From Hemibagrus wyckioides (Eukaryota > Chordata > Actinopteri > Siluriformes > Bagridae): a stretch of DNA of 64,000 nucleotides. Of this stretch, positions 35,401-48,852 are shown piece after piece. Numbering within the stretch: position 1 is the stretch's first letter; each line of letters begins with the position of its first letter. The position numbers and the translations under genes are program-made. The notes under the pieces are model-generated. The model saw nothing but the letters and a program-made list of their open reading frames with translations. It ran no database searches and was not told the DNA's origin. The stretch is taken from the NCBI RefSeq assembly GCF_019097595.1, contig NC_080718.1:12866657-12930656 (forward strand), read 5' to 3'.

Positions 35401-38400
35401 TGTAAACCTTACATTTGGGACAGCGCTTGATCGGAGCATCGTCATCGTCGCTCTTGAAGAAAGAACTGGGACAGAAAGAGACAGGTTGTCATCCATCAAC
35501 ACAAGAAACTGAAATCACAAGTTAAAACATTTTTTTATGATGATCATCTCCAGAGAGCAGATTTAATCACGGTGTTCCTCTTTAACTGAACCGACTCCAA
35601 AGTGTAGAGCACTAAATTTCATCTGTAAAAGTTAGATTTCAAATTAAACTTGACAGACCGTAGACCGTTTCCATTTTGCTTAGAACACATTCACAATTTG
35701 CTGCAAATCTAAATAAATGTAAACAGTATAGAGAATTAAAAATTGGAGAAAGTCCAGCTACAGAAAATTGTGAGGTTACAAAGGTCGGGATAAGTATCTC
35801 ACATGCCTCAATGTTGACACCAGTTACATTTTAACCTTCTAATACATGACCATTAATGATTAGCTCATGGCTATAAATAAGACACACAGATCTGTAGTGC
35901 TTTTGTTTTGGTTCATATTTTTGTTCCACTTATGAGGAGGACCAAAAACTATTATCAGATAAGATGCATCTATTTTGAGCCAAGAATAAACACAATTATC
36001 TTTAAAACATTCTTGGTTACAATATCAGATCAGTGAAGAAAAATTAAATAATACAAAAAAAAAAAAAAAAGTATGAAAGTCTGTGAAAACTCTTCTCTCT
36101 AGGAGATACCTTCAGGTAAATGTGTTACATAAAAGAACATCATTAGCTACAACAAGCTGCAAAAAAAAAAAAGAGATCTGCTACAGAAAGCACAATGGTT
36201 CGTGAGAAAAAAAAAAAAAAAACTGGAGTCACTGAGTACAGACTGTTTTTTCTTCAGTACAGTGAATAGCTCTGCTGCATTACTTTTCATTTCGGTGCGC
36301 TAAAATATATTTAGACTTATGCCTAAAACTAAAGCAGAGGACACGGGTGTGATCATTATCTGTACATTCACAGCTACATTCAAATTGAATGTCAACACAA
36401 TGCCAAAAGCTTTTACACTGGGGCTCATGTAGGAACACGGAAAGTTGCGAGACTGAGGCTGAAGATGATTGTGATCTCAAGCGGTACCTGCTTTCGCCTG
36501 GCAGAAAGGCGGTGATGGGTGGGTTCTCCTGACACTCCTGGCCTGGGTGCCAGCTGGCCTTGCAGGCTGAGCAGAATTCCAGAGTGCAGTTACCACAGCG
36601 TACCAGCTGCGGCCGGGCGGAGTCCGCCTCCTTCAGCTGGCACACGGCCTGGCACGATGATGACGGGCACCATGTCCGGCACGGGTCCAAGAGCACCTCT
36701 GTATCGGGGGAAACACAAGAGTAGCGAGTGTGTGTTTACCCAAGCTGCCCAGCTGTTTACTGTCAAATCACCATGGTAACATCGAGGAGGGCTTAGTGCA
36801 AAACTATTCTCAATTAACCTGGCAACAGGGCTGGTTCTTTCAGCTCTGAAGCATTAGTTAAGACACACTCTGTATACTGAGCTGACCATGTCATAAGGTG
36901 GTCAGCGTTTAGCAACACATCAGACGTGCACTGATATCCCACAGTTCTTATTTTCTATCACAAGCTGAAGAGAGATTTCATGTTTTCAAGGTGACAATAT
37001 ACTGACCATATAAAATGCAAATTTTCTCAAGCTCTCCCAGACTAGATGGAGAATGCTGATGGACAGTAATTTCATGCCACAGATTTTCAGTTGGATTCAA
37101 GTCTGTTCTTTGACTTTGCCGTTCTCAAACACAAAGTGTCTTCGCTTTGCTTTTGGAGCAAATGCCTGAAAAGCATATTACAAAAGCTCTCTGATTTTGA
37201 GGGGGGAAAAAAACAAAAAAAAAAACAAAAAAAAAAACAAACAAAAAACCTCTTTCTCAGCAGTGGCTTCCTTCTGTCCACGCTCCCATAGAGGCCAGAT
37301 TTGTAGAAAGCTACTGATATTGAAGTCTACAAATTGAGGTAACCCCTTCAGTGTTCTAGCTGAACTCTCACAACGTGCCCAGTTTGGAAAGCCGACCTGA
37401 TTTTGGTAGTGTATGATCAGTGCCATATTTTTCCACTTTTCAGACAACGTTTTTGATCTCAGAGCTTCAAGGGCAATTTCCTGCTCTTTATGACATCAGA
37501 CCAGATGTCATTTTAGCTGAGAGGCCTCCAAAGGTCAGAGATATTTGTTCTGCAACCATACAATTAAACACAGGTTGATTTGAAATGATCACATATTTAC
37601 CACCCTATAGTTAACATATTTATTATGATTGCTTAAGAAAATTAAATACTTTAATTTAGACCAGTGAAATGTGTGGGGGATACTTATATACAGTTTTGAA
37701 TGCTTAAAAAATAAGCATATATTTTTTTTTATATCTAAATTATTTATTCACAAATAAAGCAAAAAATACTTAAATATGATGTAGAAATACAGCAAAAATA
37801 GAAATACCAGGGGTGAATACTTCCTGGAGGCACTGTATATAATGGCAGCAGATCATCATGAGAGCTATACCAACCCTAACCCCATCGTTTATCAGAAATG
37901 AACCCACTTGTTTGATTTATGCTCTACACTGATCATACCTTTGAGATTATTACACAATACACTATAAATAATACGATATTTGCAATGCATTTTCATTCCA
38001 ATTTGCCTGACCAATACAATATAAACAAGCTATACAACTTATCAGTTTCAACTGATGATTTCTGAGGGTTGCTATGAGCATGCAAGATTCTGTTGGCTAA
38101 ATGTAAATCAGGTCATTTGGGACCAACAATGCATGTGAGAAGTGTTTATCCTCAGGAGTGAAGACAAGCTTAGGATTTACTCCTCTTTCGGAAATGGATG
38201 TGGAATCCAAAGACCTCCTGTGCTTCAGGAATAATAAAACAGTGTGAGCAAAATGGCAGCATATAGTTCTGGCTGACACTGATGAATGAAAGCAGGTGGT
38301 AGGTGGTGTGCATGTCTGTGTGTGTGTCTGTGTGCACCACGGGGACCTTCAGGTGAAAGAGACTGCACTCAGGCAACGTGACCTCCACAGGATGCACATG

Positions 38401-39440
38401 TACAGACACCGGTTTACTGAATCACACTCCTGCTCCCTCTCTCTCTCTCACACACGTTTCCATGCTCATGGCTGTGAAAGCGAAGAGAAATAATACAGGA
38501 GGAGAAAAAAAAAAAAAAAAAAAACACACTGGGAGAGAGAGCCATCGTGACATACAATCCCCATCAAACTGTTTTTCAGATATTTTCAATCTGTAAAACA
38601 GTAGAGCCCAAGTGACCTTGCAGTGCTTCTATAAATAAAAATAGATGTTCAATATCATATGAACATATGAAAAGTGAACATATTGCACTTTATTTTAATA
38701 TCCAGTTCATATTAAAATCATTCTTGCTCTTTTTGACACACACATACAGATCCAGTGCTGCTGTTTAATCAAAGGTCTTCTTCATATTCTATGTCAGGTG
38801 TGTAGGATCTGTAAGGTCCAGACATGCTGTAAGAGCAACTTATAAGCACTGACCCTCATGTGCTCAGGGAACATTCAGTAATCAACTTCCGGCCATATCA
38901 GTGCCTTGTAACAGGTTTACTGTATATATTCTGAGGCCCTATTCAGCATTGCCAAATTAAGTTTTAAGGTAAACATCAGTATACACAGAGGGAAAGTTCT
39001 TCATATTCAGAATCAGGGTTTATAAGCACTGAAGATGATTTTCTGGCCTCTCCGTTCAAATTATTCAAATTACATATTTTTTCACACCTCTGAGAATTGT
39101 GACAGATCAGCAGAGACGTCAGACACTGGTTTCCATCAGCGTCTGAACAACTGACTTACACATATCTTTGCTTTCAACCGCAATATGAGGCAACAATTTA
39201 AAATGAGAAAAAAATAAATAAATTAAACAATTCATTAAATGTCTACCATTAGAGGACTCGGGGCACAAGGTGGAGGACACCCTGGACGAGGTGTCAACCC
39301 ATCACAGGGTACAATCACACACTCGGACACAAGCTATGGACAATTCAGAGGACAAATCAGCTTTCAACACGTCTTTGGACTGGAGGAGGAAACCAGAGTA
39401 TGTAGAGGAAACCCCTGAAGCATGGGAGAACATGCAAACT

Positions 39441-39483
<43 letters not shown>

Positions 39484-40353
39484 GAAGACTGAGGCAAACA
39501 TGCTAACCACTAAGCCACCCGTTTGAGTGCTCCGGTGTTGTGCATGGTCAATCGGTCCTGTGAATGGAGTCTCGTCTATCAGCAGTGGGTGTGTATATAA
39601 AGAATGGCTTGTGCTTTGTAGATTCGGGCTTTATGCTGACCGTGTTATCTGCAGATTCCACCCTTATGCTGGCCTGGTGCTTTATACACAGAACAAAGAA
39701 TACCAGAACACAGGAATAAGATGATTACATGAATACGGGGTTAACTCATGTTCAACCAAAATGTAATGCACAGAAGCTTCTAATACTGAGGTCATGATGT
39801 TTTGCCAGTGTTTGTACAAGGTAACTTGTACGTTTTATGTATTATACTATTATTCTTTGTTATTTCTGGTGCCATTTATTTTGGGATAATTGCATTTTCT
39901 CTCATTTCTGGTTGGGCATGTAGGGATAAAAGCAAGCTGCATAATATAAACTTGTATCATATTTTGCATTATTGCAGATAGTTTCAAATCTCAATAATTA
40001 TTTTGTTGATTATTTTGGTATTACTCCCCTTGAAGAGATTTCCAGTACCAATCTACCTGTGCAAACATTTGGTCTCTATATGTTTATGAGTGTGCACTAA
40101 TAGAACGAGCCAGCTGTTTTCCCTTTCGTTGTTGTTTTTTTTAAACAAGCTGGACCATGTCAAAAAGCACCTCATCTTCCTTATGATGTACTTAAAAGGC
40201 ACTTAATGCGTTTGACCATCATTTTATGCATTGATCGAATATCAGTTCCATCAAACATAATGGACAGAGGAGCTTCTCACTCACCTTTTTCAAATTGCAG
40301 CTTCCTGTATCTCTGCATTATCTCTGACGCCACCATGCACTCAATCTGTGTGT

Positions 40354-40388
<35 letters not shown>

Positions 40389-43300
40389 TAACAGCATTAA
40401 AGAGACCCTACAAACACAGAGACATAGCATTAAAAGAAATTAAAGCTTCCAGATGAAGCGACTCAGATTTGCCTCTGTGACACATTGGGTTATACACACA
40501 GCAATCCTCTGCAAAGTAACCAGGGATCAAACACTCAACCCAAAGCACTTACCTCACACAGACACATCCAGTGTGTATAAAAATAAACACAGTGAGTGAG
40601 ATTTATTTTAAAAGCTCTTGTCCATGACCGGTCTCTTCCCTTAATATTGTAATGCTTATTGCAGGAGGAGCTGACCAGCCCACACACTGTGAAGATTTTC
40701 TGTTCGCTAAGAAAGCAATCATCACTAAAAATGCCAATATTCAGGGAAATAAATCCTCTTAACTTATTGCTCTGAAAGGAGGTCATTTTTCAGAAAGACA
40801 AGTGAGGTCTGTTTTGCTCATTGCTTATGGTCATTGCGGAGTTTTTGCCATAATAGACTGCTGAGCTCCAAAATGTCATTTTCATATTGTAGGGGCAAAA
40901 CTCCAAACTTGCTGACTACAGTTGCTTTAAAAATGAATACACAAACAACTAGGCGAGTAAATAAATAAAAATAAAGAAATGTTTGTTTCATCACTCAAGG
41001 CAATAGAAAAGGCTGAATTGAATTTACCTCATTTTCTTGTAAATGTCCTCGTTTTGGACAGGCAGAATCCGGACAGCTAATAGCAGTTTCAAGGCCCTCC
41101 TTAATGAGAAGCTCTACGTATTGCTTCAGGCACTGTGAAGAAAGTAAGGACAGCTTTTTAGTTTATCTGCTCAATATGCAAGTCTCAAGTAAAAAAATAA
41201 TAATAATACACTTGGTGGTCAGGATCCATAGCAGACATACATGTCGTGTTTATATTAAAAACAATGTATGTAATTAAGGCTGAACATAAGTGTAATGCAC
41301 TCAACAACCACTTTATTAGGAACATTTGTACACCGAGTTATTTATGTAGTCATGTAATCAGCCAATCATGTGGCAGTAGCAAAATGCAGCACTCACAGAG
41401 ATACAGATCAAGAGCTCGATTCAGGTAATGTTACATCAGAATAGGGGGGAAAAAGTGTCATCTGTGTGTCATGTTAGTTCGGTGCCAGAGCTGTTCTGAG
41501 TATTTTAGAAACTGCTGACCTTCTGGGTTTTTCCACATGAAGAAAAACAAAAAAACAAGATGTTTTGTGCATGCTGAGATACGTTTCTGCTCACCACAGT
41601 TGTAAAGAGTGTTTATTTGAGTAACTATATCCTTCCTGGGAGCTCAAACTAATCCGTCCATTTTTCTCTGACCTCTTATCAACGAGTCATTTCCACCCAC
41701 AGAACTGTCACATACTCACTGTTTCTGGATCGGTACCGATTACCATTCTGTGTAAACTGTTGTGTGTGAGAAAATCCCAGGAGATCAGCGGTTTCTGAAA
41801 GACTTAAACCAGCCCATCTGGTACCAACCTCCACGCCACGGGTAAAGTCTCAGAGGTCAGACTTTTTCTTCATTCTGATGTGAACATTTACAGATGCAGG
41901 TCACGAGCTTCAGTTAGAGTTGTGCTGCTGTCACATATAACTGCATGAATGAGCAGGTGTACAGGAGTTCCTAATAAAATGGTTGCTGAGTATTACATTT
42001 CTATACACCCTTAATTACATACACTGTCTGTGGACCGTGATTATACTGTAATAATGTAATATAGCGTGTACTGATAATCAGGATGCGTAGTAATTCGCTG
42101 CTCTTGCAACCAGACAGCAACAATAAGTGCTCAATTAGCGTAATTTCACAGTTGTCACTTCTCCTAGACTAACTGATCTCCAGAGAGGGAACAGTGATAA
42201 GGGCTTTACAATGCAGCAACAAATAGAGCATTCACCATCAACAACAAGAATGAATATATATTACTCTATAAAATTAAACCTTGTTACTGTTTGGCAAAGC
42301 AGACAAAAGGTTTTCCTGTCTTGGCTCCTTCCCACCAAAGATTTGAGTGATTTTTCTACTTTTAGGTGTCCACCCCCCCCCCCCTTTCTAACTCATGAAC
42401 ACAAAGCTCAGCTAAAGTTAAAATTAGCAAGGATCGTCATCACGTTCATGCACACTGCAGAACACAATGAGCAGGGAGCGATTGTGAGGGAGCATCTATA
42501 AAATGACTGACAGTATAGGCATATACACACAAACATGCAGTTGCCCAAAGAGGTTCTCTCATGACGCTTTTCTCCTGAGATTTTCTTTTCATCACATTGT
42601 TAACATTTTTCCAGCTTATTCATTTTATACTGTTAAGAAAAAATATCAACCGTCACATTGCTTTTCTATGCTGTGATGGTTCACACTAGCGGGCTGCTGT
42701 TGGTGTTTGAGTGAGCAAACCACACCTAGGCTAAACCTTTCCTCTTGGCAAAGGTTCACATTTCACTTCTTCCTTTAGCATCACATGCTGAATAATGAAT
42801 CTGGCCTCAGATCAGTGTAAAGGGGCAGCTTGTCCCAACACAGTGCACAACCACAGGGGGCACGAGAGAACAAGAGCTGCTTCCAATGTTTATTCCTGGA
42901 ACTGAATCACACTCAGCCATGTGGGCATAACAAACAGTCTTCTTGGCCTGTAACTGTTGTTTCCTAAGCGCTGGACTGCACTGCTAAAACTGTTGAACAA
43001 CCCCCCCTTATATTCCCAGCTTTAAAACCCATTTATTTAACTTCAGCATCCAACATACGTGACGGTGATAAATTCAGTGTATTTACCTCTTCATTAGTTT
43101 CACACTTCATATTACACATCATCGAACCCGTGTTACAGACGTTTATTTAATTGATTTTTGGGTCTGCCGTGTTTGGGCCGCATTTTAATAGAATTCAGGT
43201 GCTATATTAACAAAGTGAATGATGATGGTGAGGCCAAAAACTGTGGTAGAAAAGCCAATAAACACAGACTGCAGAACAAAATTAAATAATATAACTGGAA

Positions 43301-43706
43301 TTGATTTTGGCTCTAACAGGAGACAGGAAACAGCAGAGAAGGAAAATTCAGTGTGTAAACAGTAAACTGAGGCGACCACGGGGCCAGCAAGCAGCAAACA
43401 CACCAGAATAACAGCAATATGCCACCTTTCATCCTCCACAAGCTAATCTAAATACATCAAATGCTTAATTTCATACACTGTTAGCTACCTGAGAATGTCT
43501 ACATGTTTAAACTCATCTCTGTCTGGCACAGCAGCCCTGGTGGGAGATTGGATGAAATGTCTTATACTCACCAGTGTACAGAACACACACTGGCACTGTG
43601 TGATGGTGGTCATCTGCTCCAGGGGGAACTCTCCTAGACACAGCTTGCAGGACACCAGTGGGTCCAGAGCCAGGTCCCAGGTGGGCCTATAGCGAGCCGT
43701 CGTCAT
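32443..43706 (-). CDS. rnf144a: RBR-type E3 ubiquitin ligase RNF144A, complete
   Basis: Tail-anchored RING-between-RING ligase that passes ubiquitin through a RING2 cysteine; known mammalian targets include DNA-PKcs. Coding exons: 43572-43706, 41028-41132, 40285-40345, 36488-36698, 35318-35465, 35028-35117 and 32443-32574, giving 293 residues (human 292), with all phases consistent. Seen: N-terminus [20 protein letters not shown] with RING1 (CKLCLGE, then [13 protein letters not shown]), an IBR (CRTWCP to [14 protein letters not shown]), RING2 ([19 protein letters not shown], catalytic Cys199) and CKHAFCWYC. The C-terminal hydrophobic helix starts at about residue 251 ([16 protein letters not shown]) and is followed by [16 protein letters not shown]. 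The ATG follows an acceptor by five bases (exon start 43711). The a/b teleost paralogue is not resolved. Confidence 0.96.
32575..35027 (-). other. rnf144a: RNF144A last intron
   Basis: 2.45 kb with no exon or recognised mobile element. Open frames here (for example 33336-33749 on the minus strand) have no recognisable domain and are probably chance. Confidence 0.5.
36958..37846. mobile_element. Degraded Tc1/mariner-like element
   Basis: CACAGATTTTCAGTTGGATT at about 37078 and the text after it are typical of transposase-antisense DNA of fish Tc1 elements, and the right end GAATACTTCCTGGAGGCACT near 37814-37833 is a typical terminus. It contains A-rich runs (37208-37240) and no intact frame. 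It lies in RNF144A intron 3. Confidence 0.45.
38497..38522. repeat. Poly(A) and CT/CA simple repeats in RNF144A intron 3
   Basis: An A-run of about 20 bases, shortly after a CT/CA-rich stretch at about 38436-38455. The rest of 37850-39250 contains no gene or recognised transposon. Confidence 0.6.
39252..39525 (-). mobile_element. tRNA-derived SINE, minus orientation
   Basis: In reverse complement it begins GGTGGCTTAGTGGTTAGCAT, a tRNA-like head with an A-box. The body, in plus orientation, reads CCCATCACAGGGTACAATCA and TTTGGACTGGAGGAGGAAAC, a common fish SINE/LINE tail. A (CA)n run of about 34 bp (39445-39478) has grown inside it. Confidence 0.7.
40365..40386. repeat. (GA)n next to RNF144A exon 3
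   Basis: GT then GA repeats at 40349-40386, immediately before the acceptor at 40346 on the transcribed strand, where they supply a (TC)n polypyrimidine tract. Confidence 0.85.
41300..41990. mobile_element. MITE with long terminal inverted repeats
   Basis: Left end CTCAACAACCACTTTATTAG (41300) and right end, in reverse complement, CTCAGCAACCATTTTATTAG (41990). The first 24 bases match at 22 positions. About 690 bp, non-coding, in RNF144A intron 1 of the coding part, about 170 bp upstream of the exon at 41028-41132. This terminal sequence is widespread among fish non-autonomous DNA transposons; the superfamily is not assigned here. Confidence 0.8.
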
Positions 43707-44642
43707 GGTTCCTGACAGCACAAATGCAAAGACAGACGTTTTTCCTCTTACAAAGCTTAAAAAATAATAAGATAGGTGCAAGCCGAGATCTGAGAGATCC
43801 AAGCGCTTTTTGCAAACAGTGCAAGTTACAAAGGACACTAAAGAGACCACAGAAAAACATGCTCTGCTTGGCAAACGGATAAAGGAAAGAATAATATTTA
43901 GAGCATTTCTTAGTCTCGGGATCAGACTGATGAAAGCTATGAGGAAGGCAGCAGAGAAAAATAGGTTTTCGGTTACAGTCAGTTAAATGAAATGGAGCTC
44001 ACAAGTTCTCGAACTGAACAATCTGCCCCTTCTCATAAACGACCTTCAAACAGCTCAACTGATGGCAAGCTGTAGAGACAGCTGTAACACTAAGTGCTTT
44101 CATAATGCACAGCGCTAACAACACTAACAAAGTGTCCAACACTCCAGATGCACATTAAGGTACGACTGTGTGAAAAGGTCTAACGGATGCCACTGAGAAA
44201 AAGGTCAGTTCACTTCAGCCTGGGCTTGCTTTTTCCATAGTGGAACAGTACTGGAATAAGATTTTAGTTGAGCTTAAAATGCTCAGTCACATAGGCCCAC
44301 ACAACAGACTGAGAGGCGGAGAGGAAACGGCCCTCTTTTCAGACTTCTTTAGTTGGAACTCCACGCTGGCTCTAAAAAAAGGTGCAGAAATCACACTTGC
44401 TTGTGCCTCCAAGTCCTCCTCTGCAGATCGAGGGAGGAGGATTATTTTTGGCAGGCATCTCTCTCTCTGTGCCTTCCTGTTTCTCATTGTGAGCCGGGCT
44501 CCGCCACACAGACCAGTTTGTGTCTGAAGTGTTTACAGGAAGTGCTTATGTGAAAGTCGACGTCAAGTGCAGTCAAAGGGCTTTCTGTGGTTAGAGCAGA
44601 AGCACCTGTAACAGGCTTTCACACAGCTGGGGGAGGGGGGGG

Positions 44643-44680
<38 letters not shown>

Positions 44681-44877
44681 ATACCCGAATGAATCTGTGA
44701 GGCTGACACCTGGGCAGTGCTTCTGACCTTGCAGACTCTTTTCAGAACAGATTGTGGTGGAAAGCCTGATGAAGCCAATAAAACCTACTGTAGCTCAATC
44801 AGAGTGTGGAACAATAGCATTAGATACTGAGAGGCAGTCAGTCTGAGAGACTGCAAGTTATGCAATCTTATGCAGCT

Positions 44878-45326
44878 GTATAGCCAAAAGGACCTATATA
44901 AACACCTGACCATCAAACCCATGTGCTCAATCCAAATCTATGGGCATTAACACCGGTTTGTTCCCCTTCTTGCTCCACTCTGCTGCAAAGACATTCCACT
45001 AGATCTTGGAGCGAGTCATTTCTGCCCATTCAACCACAAGAGCATTAGTGAGGTCAGGGATTATGCTTGGGTCTTCATTCCAGTTCAACCTAAAGATTTT
45101 CAGTGCGTGATTTTCAGGGCCACTCAAGATCTTCCACAGCAACCTGGGCAAACCACGTCTTTGATGGTCCTCGTTTTGTGCATAGAGTCATCACCGTTAC
45201 AAATTATGTTTGAGCCTGTTCGCGTCATAGAAAGGAAATCTCAATGTTCCAGCATACTTAGACACTCTACTTTGAAGAAGAATCACATTTTGGTGTAAAG
45301 GTCATGTCTCCAAACACTTTAAGCCA
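44878..45326. mobile_element. Tc1-like non-autonomous element, family 2
   Basis: Starts near ATAGCCAAAAGGACCTATAT followed by AACACCTGACCATCAAACCC, the same ends as 14243-14695, and runs out near TGTCTCCAAACACTTTAAGC. The inside is antisense transposase debris with no frame. Confidence 0.65.
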
Positions 45327-46877
45327 TCACATGCAAATTGAAAGCATTTTAACAGCTAGCTTATCCTAAAAGTGAAAAGGAACTGTTCATATCACTACAA
45401 CACAAAACATACAAATCAAAGCCTAACATTTATACTGGTGTTAAACATCTTTAGACAACATTTCCACCACAAACTGGCTGATTACCCAACGTTATCTTCG
45501 CAGGAAGTTTGCGTAAGGAAGATTATAAAGTAAATAAAAACTTTCCGGCATTGTCTTTGGTGAAATATGTTTATGGTGTCTTAAGTGTTGAGGTAGAGTC
45601 GGTTACACGCAGAAAAAGTCCCTTTTGGACAAAATCTAGAATTCTGTTACAGTAATACCCGACGGGTTTTCCCCTCAGCCTCACAAACAAGACTTTACAT
45701 CTTAGCTGCAGAAAAAGTGTATTTCTCTACAGCAGTGATACCACTGTATCAGTGATTAGTGTGCCAGCTAACCCTGAAATTACTCTGTTCATTTTGTGCA
45801 AGATTTAGAGGAACCTCCACAAAAACAGTTGCAGATTGAACATACTGTGAAAGTAGCTGAAATTACACAACGCTTTGATGATATTCAATGCCACAGAGGA
45901 AAAAATCCAAAGAATCTTCAAAGCAAAAATATAATGAAAACTTTATGAACGAATCGTCTAATCTAATCTGTATGCAATGCAAACACCAAGCTGCAGAACA
46001 TTTTCAAACACACCATGAACTTACACTGCACTGCAACAACTATCCAATTATTTTGAATCACATTTGATGAGAAGGTGGAACAAATAAAATCTGGTCTGGA
46101 AAAAGCAGGTCACCGTGCAACTATACACTACACTGGTTGTACTACAACCTTTGCTGACCGCTCGTGTGACATTCTCTACATCATTTATTTGATAAATATG
46201 TTTCGGTTGAACCAGTGAGATGGCTGACTTAAGTCAGAGAAGGTCATACGATTTTTTTTTCCTTCTTGACCAAGACAAGTTTTCTGTGATTCAGAGCCTA
46301 CGAGGTGATTTGTGGATGCTTTGTGGCACTTAACAAGCTTTTTATTTGTGATAAATGACTTCCATCATCCTCGGCGTGGAACAGCGTAGCACCTAATCCC
46401 AAGTCAAAGCCGACGAGACCAGGGCTAATTCTGTATGCATAGTCCAGGCTTACATCATCCCTCAGTCTCTCCTCATTCTGCCACGGCCTGCTGCTCTGTA
46501 TTCCACATCCATCCATCGCTGCCACATTCCCTATCCACCTCTGCTAACAGTCTTATCATTCTTCAACACTGCATAACATGATGCAAATGTGCACCGACCT
46601 CAGCCAAGAGGGAGCGGATATTAAATGTTGGGAAAATATTTGATCTTGTTTGTGATTTGAACTAGGACTCTTTTACAATTAGGTAAGTGATGCTTACAAA
46701 CACTGCAAACAAAGCAGACTGCAAATTGCTCGGTGCAAATATCCAAAGGCGGAACTACAGCATCATGCATCAATACGAGGGTCCTGATAAAATATCTCAT
46801 GGAGCTGTTTAATGAAGAGGAAGAGGAGCAGGGGAAACCTGAGCATGTAAAGCAAGAGTGGTCATTAAAAGTGAGCA

Positions 46878-47125
46878 TGAGATAATTGTAGTCAATTCTA
46901 TTCCACTGTATTTGTATAGCACTTTTTACAATTGCTGTTATCATAAAGCAGCTTTCCAAAAATCTATCACTTCAAGATACAAATTTGAAATATATATTAT
47001 CCCTAATGAGCAAGCCAAAGGCTACAGTGGCAAGGAAAAACTCCCTGAGATGACATGAAGAAACCTCGAGAGAACCCATCCTGATCTGACTGACACCAGA
47101 GACTATGATTATAAATAACTCCCTT
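46878..47125 (+). repeat. Dispersed fish repeat (unclassified)
   Basis: Contains TTGTATAGCACTTTTTACAA, then AAAGCAGCTTTCCAAAAATC, GGCAAGGAAAAACTCCCTGA, and AGAACCCATCCTGATCTGAC. I recognise this as a high-copy repeat of ostariophysan fish, particularly catfish. It has no frame and its class is uncertain. It directly precedes the family 1 copy at 47139. Confidence 0.6.
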
Positions 47126-47138
47126 CTATAACTGTAGT

Positions 47139-47587
47139 ATATACACAGATCAGGCATAACATTATGACCACCTGCCTAATATTGTGTTGGGCCACCTTTT
47201 CCTGCCAAAACAGCCCTGACCTGTCGAACAATGGACTCCACTAGACCCCTGAAGGTGTGCTGTGGTATCTGGCACCAAGATGTTAACAGCAGATCCTTTA
47301 AGCTTTAAAGGATACTTACAGTAGTTAAAAAATACTTTTGATAGATACTGAGCTGCAGTTTTGGAGATGCTCTGATCCAGTGGTCTAGCCATCACAATCT
47401 GGCCCTAGTCAAACTCGCTCAAATCCTTACCCTTGCCCATTTTTCCTGCTTCTAACACATCAATGTTGAGGACAAAATGTTCACTTGCTGCCTAATATAT
47501 CCCACCCACTAACAGATGCCATGATGAGATAATCACTGTTATTCACTTCACCTCTCAGTGCTCATAATGTTATGCCTGATCGGTGTA
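47139..47587 (-). mobile_element. Deleted Tc1-like element, family 1
   Basis: Both termini present: GATCAGGCATAACATTATGA at about 47149 and ATAATGTTATGCCTGATCGG at about 47564-47583. About 450 bp remain; the breakpoint is near 47300, where the 5' block jumps to the AGCTGCAGTTTTGGAGATGC block. Confidence 0.85.
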
Positions 47588-48806
47588 GTCCAAAAGTACA
47601 AACATGGAGATTAATTTTAGTTTTAACATGGAGTCCATGTTGTTATCAGCTGTTCACTGATGGAAACCTGCATGCGCTCTAACCTAGTCACGACCATGGA
47701 GCAGTGAAGCGTGCAATGCAGACAGATGCACGTGAAAGCACTTCTGTTCCGCGAGTGCACTTTTCGTCTACACTCTGTTCAATTTTAATGACCAGGCTTG
47801 CTGATGCTTCTCTGCATGATCAGAACTGGTGTTCTGGCTCTCTCTAAAGATAATGTTTAAAAGTCAATGACATCTTAAACATAACCCATATCCTCACACT
47901 AGGAGTTTGTTGCTAGCAAAAACAAACAGAGCTAAGTAAAATATTCAATGCTGCACCTAATTGCTTAATACTAATGAGATAGAGATCAATAGTGACAAAG
48001 AACATAAAACATACTTTTTACTCAAAAAAAAACCTGTAATACAGTGACCTTAATAATGACATAGCACTGAAATACCGACGCCATAACGTGGGATTCAGAC
48101 CAACATGAACCTGAACTACTGTCTTTTCATTACAGCCATAAACCGAACATGGTAGTAAACATCTGCTCAAAACTCCTGCGCTTGCATCATTTACCACAGG
48201 TTTATTATTCCTCTGCAAAGCCATCAGCAACAACAAAGCATCCAAAACGTTTTTCTACATTAAAATTCTATTGTGGTAGGGAATCTCAGTGAAAGGAGAA
48301 AACAGCAATTTATCTGCTCACATAGCTATTAAACAAACTTCCCTTTTTTTTAGTCTTGCACAACAAAATTAAGCACCTTGCAAGAAAGTGGTCCTCATTT
48401 TGGGCTCTTTCTTACAGCAAGCGTGGAGCATCTGCTCCCCAATCCACCCTGCTGGGACACAAATTGCTTTGTGCTTTGTTTCTAGACAAAACTCTGAAGT
48501 TAATTTGCACATAATCATCTATATAAATAGTCTGCCCTCCTAAAACTTGGGAGATTTACGGAAAGATGCGTCTCTTGGAGAAAGTAGGACGTGTTACGTG
48601 CTGACATCACTTCCTTCTTAAAAGAACCAAGTTAGCTTTATAAGAAAAACATGAATGAAAATGATTAAGGGGAAACTAAATTGAATTTAGTATAAATACA
48701 TACCTTATAATACATACATATCAATTTTAAGGGTTAATGATAATACATTTGAAACGCTTTAAGGTTTCATCACTCAATCTTTAGTAAATAAATCTGTCTT
48801 ATTAAC

Positions 48807-48807
<1 letters not shown>

Positions 48808-48851
<44 letters not shown>
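48808..48851. repeat. (TAGA)n microsatellite
   Basis: About 11 perfect units, followed to about 48920 by imperfect GACA/GATA text. RNF144A 5' intron. Confidence 0.95.
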
Positions 48852-48852
<1 letters not shown>

